Below, one piece after another: positions 41,512 to 51,358 of a stretch of 64,000 bases of DNA. Under the pieces are notes generated by a model. It had not been told where the DNA came from, did not search any database, and worked only from the letters and a program-made list of their open reading frames with translations. The DNA comes from Gracilimonas sp964505215 (GTDB lineage Bacteria > Bacteroidota > Rhodothermia > Balneolales > Balneolaceae). Both the position numbers and the translations under genes were made by a program. The stretch is from positions 38,967 to 102,966 of the forward strand of contig CAZDGU010000012.1 in the NCBI GenBank assembly GCA_964505215.1. Direction: 5' to 3'. How positions within the stretch are numbered: the first letter of the stretch is position 1; the number at the start of each line of letters is the position of its first letter.

Positions 41512-41671
41512 AAGGGGAACTCTTTTTTGTTTAAAATGTATTTAATCTCAATACAATGTAAAACCAATTTTTTGCCAACAGGATTTAATGGAAATGGATT
41601 AGAAAAAGGTTTTCATAGCTAAACTTTTTATGTACCATTGAGTAATCCATTAAAATCGAAGAGTCTTTATT

Positions 41672-44600
41672 ATGCTTCCTGCCTCATTCCGTTATTTTTG
41701 TTATACCATATTATTAACCGGTTTAATACTGCTTAATTCATGTGCAGACAAAACCGCTACAAAAATAACCGTGCCTTCCGAGTTTTTAGAATATGTAACC
41801 GGATATACATCCGGAAAAATAAGCAGTGGCGGCGAAATTGCCGTTTCCTTTGCAAAGCCGGTGCCGCAAAGCAATCAGCTTACAAGTGGCTTGTTTGCAT
41901 TCAGCCCGAATATTGCGGGAGAAACAAAGTGGGTGAGTGAGCAAACGGCGGTATTTGTGCCAAGCCGTAAATTAGAAAACGACCGTTCGTACATGGCCAC
42001 GGTACAGCTGGGAAAGCTGTTTGAAATAAAGGAAGATCAAAAGGTGTTCAGTTTCGAGGTTTCTACCATAAGGCAGGATATAGAGGTTGAAGTGGGTGCA
42101 TTAGAAACCGCCCCGGGAAGCTCAGGAATGCAGTTAAAAGGAACCGTGTACACCGCAGATGCAGCTGACTTAAGCGCGCTGAAAAAAGCCGTTAAAGCCG
42201 AACATAATGGAAAGCAGAAAGAAATAGAGTGGAAATCAGGTTCATCTAAACAAACACATTTCTTTCAAATAAATGAGATTGAGCGGGGAGAGGGAGATTC
42301 CGAGCTGACGGTTCAGTGGAATGGAAAACCGATAGGTGCGAAAGCAGAGGGGAGAAAGGTGATACCGGTGGCTGCAAAAGGCACCTTCGAGCTGATGGAC
42401 TTGACGGTATTCAGAGATGAAAATCCCAGAGTAGAGCTTAGCTTTTCGGATCCCATTTCAGCCCGCCAAAACTTAACCGGTTTAATTACCATCGATAATT
42501 CGGATGATGTAAACACCATCATTCACCAAAATAAAATTACGGTAACTCCGCGCCGGCACATTAATGAGCCACAAAAACTGCGCATAGAGCCGTCTATCGT
42601 CAACACAGACGGCAAAAAGCTGGGCGTACATATTGAGCGGGAAATTCAATTTTTTCAACCCAAACCGGAAGTCGTTCTTTTAGGAAAAGGAACCATCATT
42701 CCGCAGTCGAAAGAGCTGCTGTTTCCATTTAAAGCGGTGAGTTTGGGAGCCGTGGATGTGCAGGTAACGCGTATTTTTGAAAGTAATATCGGGCAGTTTT
42801 TGCAAGATTTTGATTTAGGTGATGCAGATTCATGGAATATCCGACAAGTAGGCCGGCCTGTTTTTGGAGCCGCTGTTCCGCTTTCTGATCTCGGCCGGGT
42901 TGATGCAGGAAAATGGAATAATTATGCGCTGGATTTGTCCGAAATTATAAGTCCGGAGCCGGGAGCTTTATATCAGGTTGAAATTGGATTTCGAAAAATT
43001 CACTCCTTATATCCTTGTTCAGAAAATGATATGGCGGCCATAAATGAAGTTCAAAATTGGGAGTATGAGCCGGAGGAGGAAGAGCAATATTGGCAGCGGT
43101 ATGATAACCAAAGATATCCGCCAAACTACAATTGGCGAGAAAGAGATAATGCTTGCGATGTAAGCTATTATTACTCCGGCCGGGATGTTTCCCGAAACGT
43201 GATGGCTTCCGATTTAGGAATGGTGGCAAAAAGAGCTGATGAGAAAGCGATAACCGTTTTCATAACCGATTTGTTAACGGCTCAGCCCAAAAGCGGAGTA
43301 AAGGTGACCGCCTATGATTATCAGCAGCAAATTATTTCTGAAGGAATTTCGGATGCACAGGGCAAAACGGACATAAGCACTGAACGCGAGCCTTTTTACG
43401 TAATAGCGACTTCCGGAAAGCAAAAGGGTTATCTGAAAGTGAATGACGGAAATGCTTTGTCGGTGAGTGATTTTGACGTTTCGGGAGCTCGGATTCAGCA
43501 GGGAATAAAAGGATTTTTGTATGGGGAACGCGGCGTGTGGCGGCCGGGAGATTCGCTGTTCGTAACGCTTATGCTGGAGGATGAAAACAATAATATTCCC
43601 GAAAATCACCCCGTAACTTTTGAGCTTCGAAACCCTTCGGGACAGGTTGTGGAGCGCAAAACGCAGCACGGCGGACTGAATAATATGTACGTGTTTAAAA
43701 CCAAAACCGAAAAGCAGGCACGTACCGGAAACTGGCGCGTTCATGCTAAAGTAGGCGGACTGGAATTCACCAAATCCCTAAAAATTGAAACCGTTAAACC
43801 AAACCGACTGAAGGTAGAAGTAGATTATAAGAAAGAGCAAATTACGGCAGCTACCCGGCAGTTAGAAGCAACCATCTCTTCAAGGTGGCTGCACGGTGCT
43901 ACGGCGGCCGGCTTAAAGGCAGATGTGGAAATGGCGCTTCGGGCTGTTCCTATTTATTTTAGCGATTATTCAGGTTTCAGCTTTAATGATGCTACGGTTT
44001 CATTTTCCTCAACCCCTTCTTTTATTTTTGACGGAAAGCTGAATGCGCAGGGCGAAGCTGATTTTTCTCATCGCTTTAATAGAATGAGTGAAGGTCCGGG
44101 AAAAATCAGAGTGAACCTGAAAACCCGCGTTTTTGAACCATCGGGTAGCTTTAGCGTGGGGAGTTCGAGCACCAATTATTTTCCATTCAGAACGCTGGTA
44201 GGAATCAAAGCTCCCGATTTTGACAGCAAAAGTTATGAGGAGTGGCTGGACCCCGAAAAATCGCACCGATTTGAGCTGGTTTCGGTAGATGCGAACGGAG
44301 CTCCGGTTTCGGGCAAAAAGCTGAATGTGGAGGTGTATAACATTCGCTGGCGCTGGTGGTGGGAGCGGGGCACGGAAGACCTCAGCAATTATTTTGAACG
44401 CCGTAACGTAGAAAAAGTGCTTTCCGGCGAAGTAGTTACAAACGCCGACGGTAAAGCAAAAATGGATATTACTCTGCCCGATGAGCAGCGTGGTGGTCGC
44501 TATTTGGTGCGAGTGAAAGACGAACAGGGCGGACATTCAGCCAGCCGAATTGTGTACTACAGCTGGTATGGCGGTCGGGAAGAGTCAACCAGTCCGGCGC

Positions 44601-47209
44601 GGTTGGCTATCACCACAAACAAGGATGAATACGAGGTGGGCGAAAATATAGAGCTGAACATTCCAAGTGCTGAGGGCAGCCGAATTTTAGTAAGTCTGGA
44701 AACCGGATCGCGCGTGCTGTCCACTTTTTGGGTGGATGGTGAAAAGAAAGAAACCAAGGTGAATATTCCTGCCGGCAAAACGATGTCGCCCAATGTGTAT
44801 GCGCACGTGATGCATCTCCAGCCCCACGGCCAGCAGAAGAATGATCTACCGCTGCGCATGTATGGCATCATTCCAATTACGGTCAAAGATCCAACCACGA
44901 AATTAGCTCCGGCTGTAGATCTCCCCCAAGAATTACGTCCCGAAAGTACCGCTAAAATTCGGGTGAGTGAAGAAAATGGAAAAGCTATGACTTATACGCT
45001 GGCAATGGTAGATGAAGGTCTTTTGGATTTAACCAATTTCAGGACTCCCGAACCACACACTCATTTTTATGCGCGGGAAGCACTGGGCGTTAAAACCTGG
45101 GATATGTTTCAGTATGTGAGTGATGCTTTTGCCGGAAATCTTTCTCGAATTATGGCCATTGGCGGAGACGGTGAAGCTGAGGGAGTTGATCCGTTGGAAG
45201 AAGTGAACCGGTTTGAGCCGATGGTGCGTTTTGAAGGTCCGTTTGAGCTGAAGACCGGCGCGGTGAATGAGCATAGCATTTCGATGCCAAATTATGTGGG
45301 CTCGGTGCGTACTATGGTAATTGCTTCGAATGATGATGCCTACGGTCAGGCTCAAAAAACTACGCCTGTACGTAAGCCGGTGATGGTTTTAGCCACGCTG
45401 CCGCGAGTGCTGGGTCCGGGAGAAAAGGTGAATTTACCGGTCAGCGTTTTTGCAATGAGAGAAGACATCAAGCAGGTTGCCGTACGGGTTGAAACCGGTG
45501 ATTTGCTGGAAGTTAATGGAGACCAATCGGCGACCCTTCATTTTGATGAGGCGGGCGATGAAATCATTACTTTTGAGCTTAAAACGAAATCGAAAATCGG
45601 TATTGCCAAGGTTCGGGTTGAAGCCTCCGGCGGTGGAGAAAAAGCGTATCATGAAATTGAGATTGCCGTTCGGAATCCCAATACGCCTTTTGTGGATGTA
45701 CGCTCTGAAGTGATTACGGAAGGCGAAAGCTGGAAGGAAACCTTTGAGCCGCAGGGAATGCCCGGAACCAATACGGCCACGTTGGAAATCTCTCGCATTC
45801 CACCCATCGATTTTGGAAAGCGACTTCGGTTTTTAACCCGTTTTCCACATGGCGGAGTTGAGCAGGTGACCTCTTCTGTTTTTCCTCAGCTGTATGCCCC
45901 GCAGGTAATGGAGCTGCCGGATGCTAAAAAAGCTAAAATGCAGAAAAAGGTGGATGACGGCATTCAAAAAATGCAGAAATATTTAACCTACACCGGCGGG
46001 CTTTCCTACTGGCCGGGCGAGGAAGATCCGAATTCGTGGGGAACCAATTACGGTTATCACTTTTTACTGGAGGCAGAAGATAAAGGCTATTACGTGCCTT
46101 CCAATCTGCTTCAAAAAATTAACGCATTTCAAAAACAGCGAGCACGGAATTGGAGTAGCAATCAGGATTATCGGTATTCTGATTTAATTCAAGCCTACCG
46201 ATTATATACGCTTGCGCGAGCCCAAACTCCGGAACTGGGAGCTATGAACAGGCTGCGAAATCAGGAAAAACTATCGGTGCAGGCTTCCTGGCGACTTGCT
46301 GCCGCTTACGCACTGGCCGGACAGCAAGAAGCGGCTGAAGAACTGGTGCAAAATATAAGTGCCGAAGTGAAATCATACCAAGAACTGGCCTACAGTTATG
46401 GTTCTGCCCTGCGCGACCGAGCCATGATTTTAGAAACGCTGGTTTTATTAGATCAAGAAAAAGATGCAGCAGTCTTGATGCGGGATATTTCTGAGGAATT
46501 AAGCTCCCGGCAGTGGTACAGCACGCAAACGACGGCCTACAGCCTGGTTGCCGTTTCAAAGTTTCTGGTCAAGTTTTCTTCCTCAGAAGATATACAGGCC
46601 GGCATCTTGCTGAATAAAAAGCAAATTGGGAAAATAGATTCTCGTGCACTTATTGTAGAAATTCCCATTCAGCCGCATGAGTTTGAGGCCAACAAGTTTG
46701 AGGTGAACAACAACAGCTCAGGCACTTTATTTGCACGGCTTACTTTGGAAGGAAAGCCGCTGTTGGGTGATTCTATATCCACTTCAAACGGCTTAAAACA
46801 GCAGGTTCGTTTTACGAATTTAGATGGGAAAACCATCAGCCCAAATAAGCTTGAGCAGGGCACGGATTTCATAGCGGAAGTCACGGTTACCAATCCGGGA
46901 TTGAGGGGTGATTATAACGAGCTGGCGCTTACCCAAATTTTCCCTTCCGGATGGGAAATTCGAAATACTCGAATGGATGATGTTTCATTCAGCAAGCCGA
47001 CTTCCTCTTTCAGCTATCAGGATATCAGAGACGACCGCGTGTACACCTATTTTGATTTGGCTCCCAATCAAACCAAACGATTTCGGATTCAGCTGAACGC
47101 CGGTTATGCGGGCAAATTTTACTATCCCGCTGTAACCACGCAAGCTATGTATGATAAATCCATCAGCGCCCGAACGACCGGAAAGTGGATTGAAGTGAAA
47201 GCTCGATAA
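41672..47209 (+). CDS. Bacterial alpha-2-macroglobulin lipoprotein without thioester Cys
   Basis: 1845 residues. Lipobox ILLNSC gives lipidated Cys24. The macroglobulin and bait-type body includes GIKGFLYGERGVWRPGDSLFV (MG/A2M family), NGAPVSGKKLNVEVYNIRW, SPARLAITTNKDEYEVGENIELNIPS and the A2M domain (FEGPFELKTGAVNEHSISMPNYVGSVRTMVIA). In thioester macroglobulins the next region reads GCLEQ; here it is FPHGGVEQ with Gly1395 at the Cys position, so no thioester can form. It is probably a periplasmic protease-trapping or cell-wall-associated factor. The stop is 12 bp before pbpC, the classic gene pair. Confidence 0.92.
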   Translation: MLPASFRYFCYTILLTGLILLNSCADKTATKITVPSEFLEYVTGYTSGKISSGGEIAVSFAKPVPQSNQLTSGLFAFSPNIAGETKWVSEQTAVFVPSRKLENDRSYMATVQLGKLFEIKEDQKVFSFEVSTIRQDIEVEVGALETAPGSSGMQLKGTVYTADAADLSALKKAVKAEHNGKQKEIEWKSGSSKQTHFFQINEIERGEGDSELTVQWNGKPIGAKAEGRKVIPVAAKGTFELMDLTVFRDENPRVELSFSDPISARQNLTGLITIDNSDDVNTIIHQNKITVTPRRHINEPQKLRIEPSIVNTDGKKLGVHIEREIQFFQPKPEVVLLGKGTIIPQSKELLFPFKAVSLGAVDVQVTRIFESNIGQFLQDFDLGDADSWNIRQVGRPVFGAAVPLSDLGRVDAGKWNNYALDLSEIISPEPGALYQVEIGFRKIHSLYPCSENDMAAINEVQNWEYEPEEEEQYWQRYDNQRYPPNYNWRERDNACDVSYYYSGRDVSRNVMASDLGMVAKRADEKAITVFITDLLTAQPKSGVKVTAYDYQQQIISEGISDAQGKTDISTEREPFYVIATSGKQKGYLKVNDGNALSVSDFDVSGARIQQGIKGFLYGERGVWRPGDSLFVTLMLEDENNNIPENHPVTFELRNPSGQVVERKTQHGGLNNMYVFKTKTEKQARTGNWRVHAKVGGLEFTKSLKIETVKPNRLKVEVDYKKEQITAATRQLEATISSRWLHGATAAGLKADVEMALRAVPIYFSDYSGFSFNDATVSFSSTPSFIFDGKLNAQGEADFSHRFNRMSEGPGKIRVNLKTRVFEPSGSFSVGSSSTNYFPFRTLVGIKAPDFDSKSYEEWLDPEKSHRFELVSVDANGAPVSGKKLNVEVYNIRWRWWWERGTEDLSNYFERRNVEKVLSGEVVTNADGKAKMDITLPDEQRGGRYLVRVKDEQGGHSASRIVYYSWYGGREESTSPARLAITTNKDEYEVGENIELNIPSAEGSRILVSLETGSRVLSTFWVDGEKKETKVNIPAGKTMSPNVYAHVMHLQPHGQQKNDLPLRMYGIIPITVKDPTTKLAPAVDLPQELRPESTAKIRVSEENGKAMTYTLAMVDEGLLDLTNFRTPEPHTHFYAREALGVKTWDMFQYVSDAFAGNLSRIMAIGGDGEAEGVDPLEEVNRFEPMVRFEGPFELKTGAVNEHSISMPNYVGSVRTMVIASNDDAYGQAQKTTPVRKPVMVLATLPRVLGPGEKVNLPVSVFAMREDIKQVAVRVETGDLLEVNGDQSATLHFDEAGDEIITFELKTKSKIGIAKVRVEASGGGEKAYHEIEIAVRNPNTPFVDVRSEVITEGESWKETFEPQGMPGTNTATLEISRIPPIDFGKRLRFLTRFPHGGVEQVTSSVFPQLYAPQVMELPDAKKAKMQKKVDDGIQKMQKYLTYTGGLSYWPGEEDPNSWGTNYGYHFLLEAEDKGYYVPSNLLQKINAFQKQRARNWSSNQDYRYSDLIQAYRLYTLARAQTPELGAMNRLRNQEKLSVQASWRLAAAYALAGQQEAAEELVQNISAEVKSYQELAYSYGSALRDRAMILETLVLLDQEKDAAVLMRDISEELSSRQWYSTQTTAYSLVAVSKFLVKFSSSEDIQAGILLNKKQIGKIDSRALIVEIPIQPHEFEANKFEVNNNSSGTLFARLTLEGKPLLGDSISTSNGLKQQVRFTNLDGKTISPNKLEQGTDFIAEVTVTNPGLRGDYNELALTQIFPSGWEIRNTRMDDVSFSKPTSSFSYQDIRDDRVYTYFDLAPNQTKRFRIQLNAGYAGKFYYPAVTTQAMYDKSISARTTGKWIEVKAR

Positions 47210-47221
47210 CTAAACTTTTGC

Positions 47222-49621
47222 ATGAAATCTAAAGCCCAAATATCATCAACCCAAAAGCAAAATTCATTCCGAAAATGGGTGAAATATGTGCTTTGGGTAG
47301 GCGGATTTTTTGGGGTGATGGTGTTCTGGTTTTCACTGCCGCAGCCTTTGTTTGAGGTTTCCTATTCTACTGTGCTGAAAGATGAAAACGGAAAGCTGAT
47401 GGGAGCCAAAATAGCCGAAGACGAGCAGTGGCGGTTTCCCGGCTCACCCGAAATTCCTGATAAATATGAGCAGGCGCTGCTGGAGTTCGAAGATCATCGG
47501 TTTTATAATCATCCCGGCATTGATCCGCTGGCGCTGGGGCGGGCCATTGTGCAGAATTTACAGGCTGGAACGGTAGTGAGTGGAGCCAGTACGCTAACCA
47601 TGCAGGTGATTCGGCTTGCGGAGGGAAATAAGGCCCGAACTGTTCCGCAAAAACTCAAAGAAATGGTGATGGCGCTGCGTTTGGAGCTCACCTTTTCGAA
47701 AAAAGAAATACTGGCTTTATACGCGGCACACGCTCCTTTTGGAGGAAATGTGGTGGGGCTTGAAGCAGCTTCATGGCGATATTTTGGTCGAAGTCCGGCT
47801 GAGTTATCCTGGGCTGAATCTGCCACGCTGGCCGTGTTGCCAAACAGCCCGGCGCTCATTCACCCCGGACGTAATCGTACAACTTTGCGCCAAAAAAGAG
47901 ATCACCTGCTGCAACAATTATTGGCAGAAGAAAAGCTGGATTCACTTTCGTATCAGCTTGCGCTGGCTGAATCCATTCCCGAACATCCTGTTCGTTTGCC
48001 GGCAGATGCTCCCCACGTGCTGGCCGGACTGTATACCGGAGCTCAGAAAGGCGAAAATTTCACTTCTACGCTGAGCCGATCACTTCAGCAAAAAGCAAAT
48101 CAGGCGGTGGGCCGGCATCAGTCCAGGCTTCGGGGAAATGGAATTCATCATGCCGGAGCCGTTATTTTGGATGTGAAAAATCAAACCGTGAAGGCGTATG
48201 TTGGAAATATGCCGGGTAACAATTCCGAAGAAGGCGATTATGTGGATGTGGTTAGCGCACCGCGAAGTACGGGCAGTATTTTAAAGCCGTTTTTATATAT
48301 GCTGAAGCTGAACGAAGGCGAGCTGCTTCCGCAAACACTGGTGCCTGATATTCCCTCTCAGTTTTCCGGATATACGCCGGAGAATTTCACACGAACGTAT
48401 TCCGGCGCGGTTCCTGCCGCTGATGCATTGGCGCGTTCATTAAACGTGCCGGCGGTGTATATGCTGCAAGAATATGGCGTTCCGAAATTTCATTATTATT
48501 TGCAGGCTATGGGAATGAAAACGATTGCTGAGGAGCCCGAGCATTACGGCCTTTCGCTCATTTTGGGAGGAGCCGAAAGCACGCTGTTGGAAATTACCTC
48601 GGCATACGGTTCAGTCGCAGCGATGCTGAATGCGTATCGCGCTTCGGATCCAAAAACGAAAGTGTTTACGGAATATAAGTATGGACTGAAAAATGGAGCC
48701 GAAGTTCAAAAAGGAGATGTTTTTGCGCTAAATCCCGGCGCCGTTTGGAATACGCTGGAAGCCATGCTGGAAGTGAATCGCCCGGAAGAGGAAGCCTTTT
48801 GGAAACAGTTTCAACACGCGCGAAAAGTAGCATGGAAAACCGGAACCAGCTTTGGCTACCGCGATGGCTGGGCAGTGGGCGTAACGCCGGAATATGCCGT
48901 GGGCGTTTGGGTGGGAAATGCAGATGGAGAAGGCCGGCCGGGACTGACGGGTATTCGTGCCGCGGCTCCTATTTTGTTTGATATTTTTGATGTATTGCCC
49001 GAAACGAGCTGGTTCCACGAGCCTGTTTATGAAATGAAAGAAATGGAAATCTGCTCGCTCAGCGGATACAAAGCCGGCGCCTATTGCGAGCACACAAAAC
49101 AAGCTGATGTGTCCGTAACAGGAGGTGATGTTGGAATTTGTCCTTTTCACCGCCGAATACACGTGGATGAAAACCAAGAGTGGCAGCTGAATTCAAGCTG
49201 TGCGGATGTCGGGGAGATGCAGGCGGCTAACTGGTTTGTGCTTCCGCCTATTCAGCAGTGGTATTTTAAAAAAGCGCATCCCGAATATAAATCGCTGCCG
49301 CCGTTCCGGCCCGATTGTAAACAAGCCGAATTAGCTGATATGAAACTGATTTATCCCTATCGGAAATCCACTATTTTTGTGCCCATTGAAATGGATGGCC
49401 AGCAGGGTAAAACCGTTTTTGAAGTTGCTCATCGGGGTGACAAAGCCACCGTATATTGGCATTTAGATCATGAATTTATTGGCCAAACGAACCGAATACA
49501 CCAAATGTCGCTTGCTCCCAAGCCCGGCCCGCACACGTTAACCGTTGTGGATGATGCCGGCCAGCGATTAGAATATCAGTTCACCGTTGTGAGTTCTTCG
49601 CATGAGGAAAACTCTCGCTGA
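47222..49621 (+). CDS. pbpC: Penicillin-binding protein 1C
   Basis: 799 residues. One membrane helix (about 22-42), glycosyltransferase domain (FEDHRFYNHPGIDPLALGRA with the catalytic Glu, STLTMQVIRLAEG, KEILALYAAHAPFGGNVVGLEAASWRYFG), transpeptidase with SxxK in STGSILKPF (about residue 350), SLN and KTGTSFGYRDGWAVG, and a C-terminal BiPBP_C beta domain (from about 690). It polymerises and possibly cross-links peptidoglycan. Alpha-2-macroglobulin and PBP1C are cotranscribed in many Gram-negative bacteria and are thought to defend and repair breached walls. Confidence 0.95.
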   Translation: MKSKAQISSTQKQNSFRKWVKYVLWVGGFFGVMVFWFSLPQPLFEVSYSTVLKDENGKLMGAKIAEDEQWRFPGSPEIPDKYEQALLEFEDHRFYNHPGIDPLALGRAIVQNLQAGTVVSGASTLTMQVIRLAEGNKARTVPQKLKEMVMALRLELTFSKKEILALYAAHAPFGGNVVGLEAASWRYFGRSPAELSWAESATLAVLPNSPALIHPGRNRTTLRQKRDHLLQQLLAEEKLDSLSYQLALAESIPEHPVRLPADAPHVLAGLYTGAQKGENFTSTLSRSLQQKANQAVGRHQSRLRGNGIHHAGAVILDVKNQTVKAYVGNMPGNNSEEGDYVDVVSAPRSTGSILKPFLYMLKLNEGELLPQTLVPDIPSQFSGYTPENFTRTYSGAVPAADALARSLNVPAVYMLQEYGVPKFHYYLQAMGMKTIAEEPEHYGLSLILGGAESTLLEITSAYGSVAAMLNAYRASDPKTKVFTEYKYGLKNGAEVQKGDVFALNPGAVWNTLEAMLEVNRPEEEAFWKQFQHARKVAWKTGTSFGYRDGWAVGVTPEYAVGVWVGNADGEGRPGLTGIRAAAPILFDIFDVLPETSWFHEPVYEMKEMEICSLSGYKAGAYCEHTKQADVSVTGGDVGICPFHRRIHVDENQEWQLNSSCADVGEMQAANWFVLPPIQQWYFKKAHPEYKSLPPFRPDCKQAELADMKLIYPYRKSTIFVPIEMDGQQGKTVFEVAHRGDKATVYWHLDHEFIGQTNRIHQMSLAPKPGPHTLTVVDDAGQRLEYQFTVVSSSHEENSR

Positions 49622-49670
49622 TGAGCTGATGCTTGTTGAGAATTTATTACAAAAGAACTTCAACTCAAGA

Positions 49671-49690
49671 CAAGGGGTTGCAACCCCTTG
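49671..49690. terminator. Palindrome between convergent genes
   Basis: CAAGGGGTTGCAACCCCTTG is a perfect 20-bp palindrome 50 bp past pbpC, with a weak following T-run. It may act as a terminator for pbpC, but it lacks a clear loop and U-tract. Confidence 0.5.
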
Positions 49691-49771
49691 CCTCATTTAC
49701 AAAATGGAGTCTTCTTTTTTGATGATTTAAAAGATATTGAATCAGTTTTTGAGCTTTAAGCGGGTAAGCTT

Positions 49772-50272
49772 TCAATACTTAACATCCACAATTTCAAAAA
49801 CCCGGTCTTCTCTGGCCAGTTTTAAGACGGCCTTTTCGCCTGCTTTTTTGCCGGTTAAGATTTCTGCAATGGGAGATAAAAATGAGATTTTCTTTTTCTT
49901 GAAATCAGCTTCATCAACCCCCACAATTTGATAGGTCTGAGGCTTTGGGTTTGTATTTACTTTAAGCGTCACCTTCGCCCCAAAACGAACTTCATCCTGA
50001 GGCTGTGTTTCTAAATCCACTACTTTTGCGCTCGAAATTCTCTCGTTCAGTAATTGCAGCCGGGCGCTAATATGGTTGAATGCAATGCGCTGCTCCGAAT
50101 CTTCAGAAGTATCTAACTGCTCTCTTTCATTGATTAATTCTTGTTTTTCAGCTAACAATTCTTTCAGTCCGGCTTCCGTAACGTAGTTTGTTACGCCGTT
50201 GGGTAAATCTGCTCTGGGCGGTACAAGGGGAGTCTCTTCATGGTCGTCTTCGTTTACAAATCCTCTGCTCAT
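49772..50272 (-). CDS. GreA/GreB-family transcription elongation factor
   Basis: 166 residues. The N-terminal coiled coil (about 35-90; NYVTEAGLKELLAEKQELINEREQL...ISARLQLLNERISSAKVVD) and C-terminal FKBP-like domain (about 95-165; VRFGAKVTLKVNTNPKPQTYQIVGVDEAD, ISFLSPIAEILTGKKAGEKAVLK) match the Gre fold. The coiled-coil tip keeps acidic residues (DTSEDSEQ), consistent with transcript-cleavage activity on RNA polymerase, though the coil seems short. The acidic N-terminal extension (MSRGFVNEDDHEE) is common in this phylum. Confidence 0.9.
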   Translation of the reverse strand: MSRGFVNEDDHEETPLVPPRADLPNGVTNYVTEAGLKELLAEKQELINEREQLDTSEDSEQRIAFNHISARLQLLNERISSAKVVDLETQPQDEVRFGAKVTLKVNTNPKPQTYQIVGVDEADFKKKKISFLSPIAEILTGKKAGEKAVLKLAREDRVFEIVDVKY

Positions 50273-50361
50273 GGCTATTTCATTCTAATGACATGTGTTT
50301 TATTTGTTCACCATTCAACCCTCAATGATACAGCTATTAACCGATCTTTTGAAGAGGCGGG

Positions 50362-50474
50362 TTAACCCGAATTATTCATGAAAATAATTACTCAAGGTAC
50401 GCAGGCACCTTTCGGCTACCATTTTCAGTCCGCCTTGCTCACAACCAAATTTCTTTGTGAATAATCCGGGTTAA
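50362..50474. repeat. 113-bp element with 18-19-bp terminal inverted repeats
   Basis: TTAACCCGAATTATTCATG (50362-50380) and GTGAATAATCCGGGTTAA (50457-50474) pair over about 16 of 18 positions, around a 76-bp centre containing GGTACGCAGGCACC. It lies between the Gre-family gene start and the stop of the DUF4256 gene, ending 9 bp from the latter. It could be an intergenic mobile repeat or an intercistronic structured RNA. Confidence 0.75.
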
Positions 50475-50483
50475 GCATATTTT

Positions 50484-51050
50484 CTAAACCTTCAAACAGC
50501 CTCTAAAGCCTCTGGATGCGTAATAAGACTGGGCGCCGTTGTGATACACAAAAACTCGTTTGTAGCGGCAATCACCAAAAACAGCCCCGCCGAGATCTCT
50601 GACGGAAGCCGGTGTTTTCAGCCAGCTTGATGACTTACAATCAAACTCCCCAAGCTTCTGCAAGTCGCGATATTGTTCTTCTGTTAAAAGCTCAATATTC
50701 ATATCTGCAGCCATATCAATTGCGCTGGTTTCAGGCTTGTGTTTCTTTCTCGATTCAAGAGCCTCCTGATCGTAGCAAACGCTTCTTCGGCCTTTGGGAC
50801 TTTCCGGAGAGCAATCATAAAAAATGTATTCACCTGTTTTACGGTCTTTGCCAACAACATCCGGTTGGCCACCGGTTAGTTCCATTTTATAAAGCGACCA
50901 CAGTTTATCAGCTTGTCCGGTCAGTTTCAGCTCTACCTCGTTCCACTCAATATGCTTATGGCGGTCCAAATTACTTTCAAAACGTGCTTTCAATGTTTTA
51001 AGAAGTTCACTTTGTTTTTCTGATGATAATGGTTGTGTATCGGTTTTCAT
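50484..51050 (-). CDS. DUF4256-family protein
   Basis: 188 residues, the usual length of this uncharacterised family. Recognisable stretches are ARFESNLDRHKHIEW, MELTGGQPDVVGKDRKTGEYIFYDCSPESPKGRRSVCYDQEAL, ELLTEEQYRDLQKLGEFDCKSSSWLKTP and VFVYHNGAQSYYASRGFRGCL. The conserved Gly-Gly-Xaa-Pro-Asp-Val and FxDCS segments are reminiscent of a nuclease core, but no function is established. No membrane or signal segments. It is followed by the 113-bp inverted-repeat element. Confidence 0.88.
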   Translation of the reverse strand: MKTDTQPLSSEKQSELLKTLKARFESNLDRHKHIEWNEVELKLTGQADKLWSLYKMELTGGQPDVVGKDRKTGEYIFYDCSPESPKGRRSVCYDQEALESRKKHKPETSAIDMAADMNIELLTEEQYRDLQKLGEFDCKSSSWLKTPASVRDLGGAVFGDCRYKRVFVYHNGAQSYYASRGFRGCLKV

Positions 51051-51358
51051 GATTCTTAGCAGTGAATTTCAAATTAGAACAGCTTCCATTCTAAGAAAAA
51101 GGAATCTTATCAAAGCGTTTTAAATTTTGGGTGATTTACAATGAATAGAGAAAATGTACTAATAAAATTCTAATTTATTTTATATGCCTAAACCTGTTTT
51201 TAAGAAGTTGGGACAGGCATTTAGGCTAATCATTCAAGAGTCCGAAATTCCTGGCGTTCGGGGCAAATCTAAAGTTAAAAATACCTCTATCGGGGTATAT
51301 ATTATCCGTTTTAGAATGAGTTTATTTCTTGTACAAACATTTATCTAAATACAAGATT
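51051..51358. other. 308-bp intergenic region with hairpin
   Basis: Separates two divergent genes. It holds one bulged stem-loop, GCCTAAACCTGT (51186-51197) with ACAGGCATTTAGGC (51213-51226). Near 51283-51295, ACCTCTATCGGGG resembles the inverse of CCCCTATAGAGGT upstream of the 2327 gene. Nothing else stands out. Confidence 0.45.
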
